The position numbers and the translations under genes are program-made. The notes under the pieces are model-generated. The model searched no databases and was not told where the DNA came from. It was given only the letters and a program-made list of their open reading frames with translations. Below, one piece after another: positions 62,569 to 64,000 of a stretch of DNA of 64,000 nt (the first letter of the stretch is position 1; each line of letters opens with the position of its first letter). The stretch comes from an uncultured Prevotella sp. (GTDB lineage: Bacteria > Bacteroidota > Bacteroidia > Bacteroidales > Bacteroidaceae), in the NCBI GenBank assembly GCA_944320305.1, contig CALUGW010000012.1, positions 1 through 64,000 of the forward strand, read 5' to 3'.

Positions 62569-63162
62569 TCATTCGGCCATCACTTCCCTGGCCCACTCCG
62601 CCGCGCCAGAGGCTCCCGAGTTGAGCAGCCGGCCCGGCTTCCACGTGCCCTTGGCGCCGTAGAGCCTGCGCAGCTCGGCCTCGCTGTTACTGATAGAGCT
62701 GCCGCCAGAGGTGGCGAATGGCACTATGGTCTTGCCGCTGAAGTCGTAGGCCTCAAGGAAAGTGTTGACCACACGCGGGCAGAGGTTCCACCAGATGGGG
62801 TAGCCCACGAAGACCACGTCGCAGCTGTCAACCGCCGCGCTGCGGTCGGCAAGCTCCGGCCGGGCCTTGTCGTCACGCATCTCCACCGAGCTGCGGCTCG
62901 ACTTGTCGTTCCAGTCCAGGTCGGCGGCGGTGTACTCCTGCTTCGGGCGGATGCGGTAGAGCCGCCCGCCGGTGGCCCGGGCCACGGCCTCGGCTGCGGC
63001 CTCGGTGGTTCCTGTGCATGAGAAATAGGCCACGAGCACTTTCTTTCCCGACGGCTGTGCGCCGCCGTCGGCGGTTTCTGCGGCCTTGGGCGCGCCCTGC
63101 CTGGCCGTGCATGAGGCGGCGAGCATCAGCGACGCCGCGATGAATGTCATTGCTTTTTTCAT
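62569..63162 (-). CDS. Flavodoxin-like lipoprotein
   Basis: A 197-residue protein with a lipoprotein signal (LAASC, Cys18) and then a flavodoxin domain: VLVAYFSCTGTTEAAAEAVARATGG is the FMN phosphate loop, VVFVGYPIWWNLCPRVVNTFLEAYDFSGKTIVPFATSGGSS the isoalloxazine-contact region. It is probably an envelope FMN electron carrier or reductase. The start at 63162 is set by the signal peptide. A TATCTTTG -7 element lies at 63271-63264. Confidence 0.9.
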   Translation of the reverse strand: MKKAMTFIAASLMLAASCTARQGAPKAAETADGGAQPSGKKVLVAYFSCTGTTEAAAEAVARATGGRLYRIRPKQEYTAADLDWNDKSSRSSVEMRDDKARPELADRSAAVDSCDVVFVGYPIWWNLCPRVVNTFLEAYDFSGKTIVPFATSGGSSISNSEAELRRLYGAKGTWKPGRLLNSGASGAAEWAREVMAE

Positions 63163-63386
63163 TGTCTCTGTTTTCTGTTTGGGCCAGGCCTCCACACCTC
63201 CCTGCCGCAGCCGCGCAATGCGTGAGGCGCGGCCCGGGCCGGGCTGGCGGCCTTTGCCGGTTGCAAAGATAGGGATTCTGCGCCGGACGGCCGCTATCGC
63301 TTTTACCGAAAAGCGTACCATTTTTACAGATTGCCGCCCGGCGGCCCGCCGCCGGAACAGCCCCAAGGGGCGGAACATCCGGGCAC

Positions 63387-63433
63387 AAAAAAATCCGGAA
63401 CGCGGCCCGCGCATGGCGCGGAAGCCGTCCGGA
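63387..63433 (-). terminator. Terminator of the small membrane peptide pair
   Basis: On the minus strand a TCCGGA...TCCGGA stem with an inner CCGCGC/GCGCGG pair is followed by seven T (63393-63387). It lies 40 bases after the second small frame. Confidence 0.75.
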
Positions 63434-63472
63434 AGCACTACCAAAACCAAAAACTGTGTGCCGCCCAGTGCG

Positions 63473-63571
63473 TCAGCGGCAGCGTGCGGTCCTGATGCCG
63501 ATGGCGACGCCCAGGCCGACGGCCAGGACGAACTCAGCGACATCAAGCGCAAGCATGCAGTACATCATCAT
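63473..63571 (-). CDS. Small membrane peptide 2 (32 residues)
   Basis: ATG at 63571, stop at 63473: a 32-residue frame starting MMMYCMLALDVAEF with one hydrophobic helix (AEFVLAVGLGVAIGI) and a basic end RTARCR, the layout of a single-pass membrane peptide. It starts 19 bases after the stop of the first small frame. Three consecutive ATGs make the exact start uncertain. No family recognised. Confidence 0.5.
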   Translation of the reverse strand: MMMYCMLALDVAEFVLAVGLGVAIGIRTARCR

Positions 63572-63590
63572 AGCCTGTCTGTCTCTGAGG

Positions 63591-63689
63591 TCAGAAGTTC
63601 TCCTTCAGTCTCTCCACAGAAGCCACAAACAGGGCGGCCATGATGGCTGAAACCACTGCGCAGGCAGCTCCAAAAGTAATAATCTCCAT
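63591..63689 (-). CDS. Small membrane peptide 1 (32 residues)
   Basis: ATG at 63689, stop at 63591: a 32-residue frame (start MEIITFGAACAVVSAIM) with one hydrophobic helix and a charged end VERLKENF. A purine-rich site (AAAGAAAGGAAAG) precedes the ATG, and a TAACTTTG -7 box lies at 63743-63736. Promoter, two short frames and terminator together make a compact unit. No family recognised. Confidence 0.55.
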   Translation of the reverse strand: MEIITFGAACAVVSAIMAALFVASVERLKENF

Positions 63690-63735
63690 TGTCTTTCCTT
63701 TCTTTAAAATTGTTATCCTGTTGTATTTTCGGGTG

Positions 63736-63743
63736 CAAAGTTA
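63736..63743 (-). promoter_or_regulatory. -7 element of the small peptide pair
   Basis: TAACTTTG on the minus strand, about 45 bases before the first small frame. No -33 match at the usual distance. Confidence 0.5.
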
Positions 63744-63920
63744 GCGCTTTCAGACGGAACGGCGGCGCGACAAGTGTAAAATCCACACGAGACGGCGGTT
63801 ATTTTGACCTGCATCAAAAAATGAGCCGTCGCCCGTGTTTTCCGCTCCCGCCCGCGCAAGCCTGCCGCAGGCCGCCCCCGGCGCAGGCAGCCCGGCGGGC
63901 GGCGGCGCCGGGCCGACCTA

Positions 63921-64000
63921 CTTGCAAATATGCAACTAAAAACGGCCTGCGCCCCCGCCGTTTTTAACAACCTGCCGTCTTGCTTCGCAATACAGGCCTT
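63921..64000. repeat. Related element E, cut by the window end
   Basis: CTTGCAAATATGCAACTAAAAACGGC, then CCGTTTTTAACAACCTGCCG and GCTTCGCAATACAGGCCTT, is the inverted counterpart of the module at 48605-48681. The element runs out of the window. The stretch 63780-63920 before it shows no gene. Confidence 0.6.

Overview
The window looks like a chromosomal segment of a GC-rich member of the Bacteroidales, most likely near Prevotella/Prevotellaceae. This rests on the Bacteroidota promoter form (TTTG or TTG, 19-20 bases, TAnnTTTG) in front of many genes, A-rich start regions instead of strong Shine-Dalgarno sites, fimbrillin-family (Mfa-like) lipoproteins, BspA-type leucine-rich repeats, BACON and M64 domains, an NhaD antiporter and a carboxynorspermidine dehydrogenase. 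No tRNA, rRNA, CRISPR array or complete insertion sequence was seen.

Layout. 0-5 kb: an AraC-type regulator, a PhoR/PhoB-like two-component pair and cysK, all on the minus strand. 5-9 kb: frr, rsgA, a PIN-type toxin-antitoxin pair and a MATE exporter. 9.4-15.4 kb: a small pectin/rhamnogalacturonan cluster (GH42 divergent from a DUF4450-like protein, GH28 and GH105) with no SusC/SusD. 15.4-25.6 kb: minus-strand housekeeping genes (YbjQ, mnmA, dipeptidyl peptidase IV, RlmL-like methyltransferase, cysE, a YqaA/DedA membrane protein, purD, a Fur-family regulator). 25.7-28.4 kb: two unknown proteins and a secreted acetyl-esterase-like enzyme.

28.5-40.2 kb is the most unusual region: one probable operon of fimbrillin-family lipoproteins, a 1174-residue fimbrillin + LRR + BACON + M64 protease-like fusion, a tandem-FN3 + LRR lipoprotein, two unknown exported proteins, a putative DNA-binding protein, and a membrane-anchored Ser/Thr kinase. 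A secreted C10 cysteine protease with BspA-like LRRs follows at 41-42.5 kb. I read this as a surface-fibre and adhesin system carrying peptidase domains, with its own kinase-based signalling pair.

42.8-54.7 kb: nhaD and the L-rhamnose genes rhaB-rhaA-rhaT. A type III restriction-modification system (mod-res) separates them from the inverted rhaD aldolase. 54.9-59.1 kb: a conserved unknown protein on a near-leaderless promoter, carboxynorspermidine dehydrogenase, recA and rsmA. 59.1-60.2 kb holds no convincing protein gene. It has two promoter-to-terminator units that look like related noncoding RNAs, the first with about 13 AGG(A)T motifs. 60.3-64 kb: a cyclophilin, a second MATE exporter, a flavodoxin-like lipoprotein and two tandem 32-residue membrane peptides.

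A family of about 370-bp noncoding elements bounded by TTTTAACA recurs at operon boundaries (about 5, 22 and 40.5 kb), with shorter related forms at 48.6 and 64 kb. Gene starts were chosen by hand from signal peptides, family lengths and promoter positions. Functions rest on motif recognition; no database search was run.
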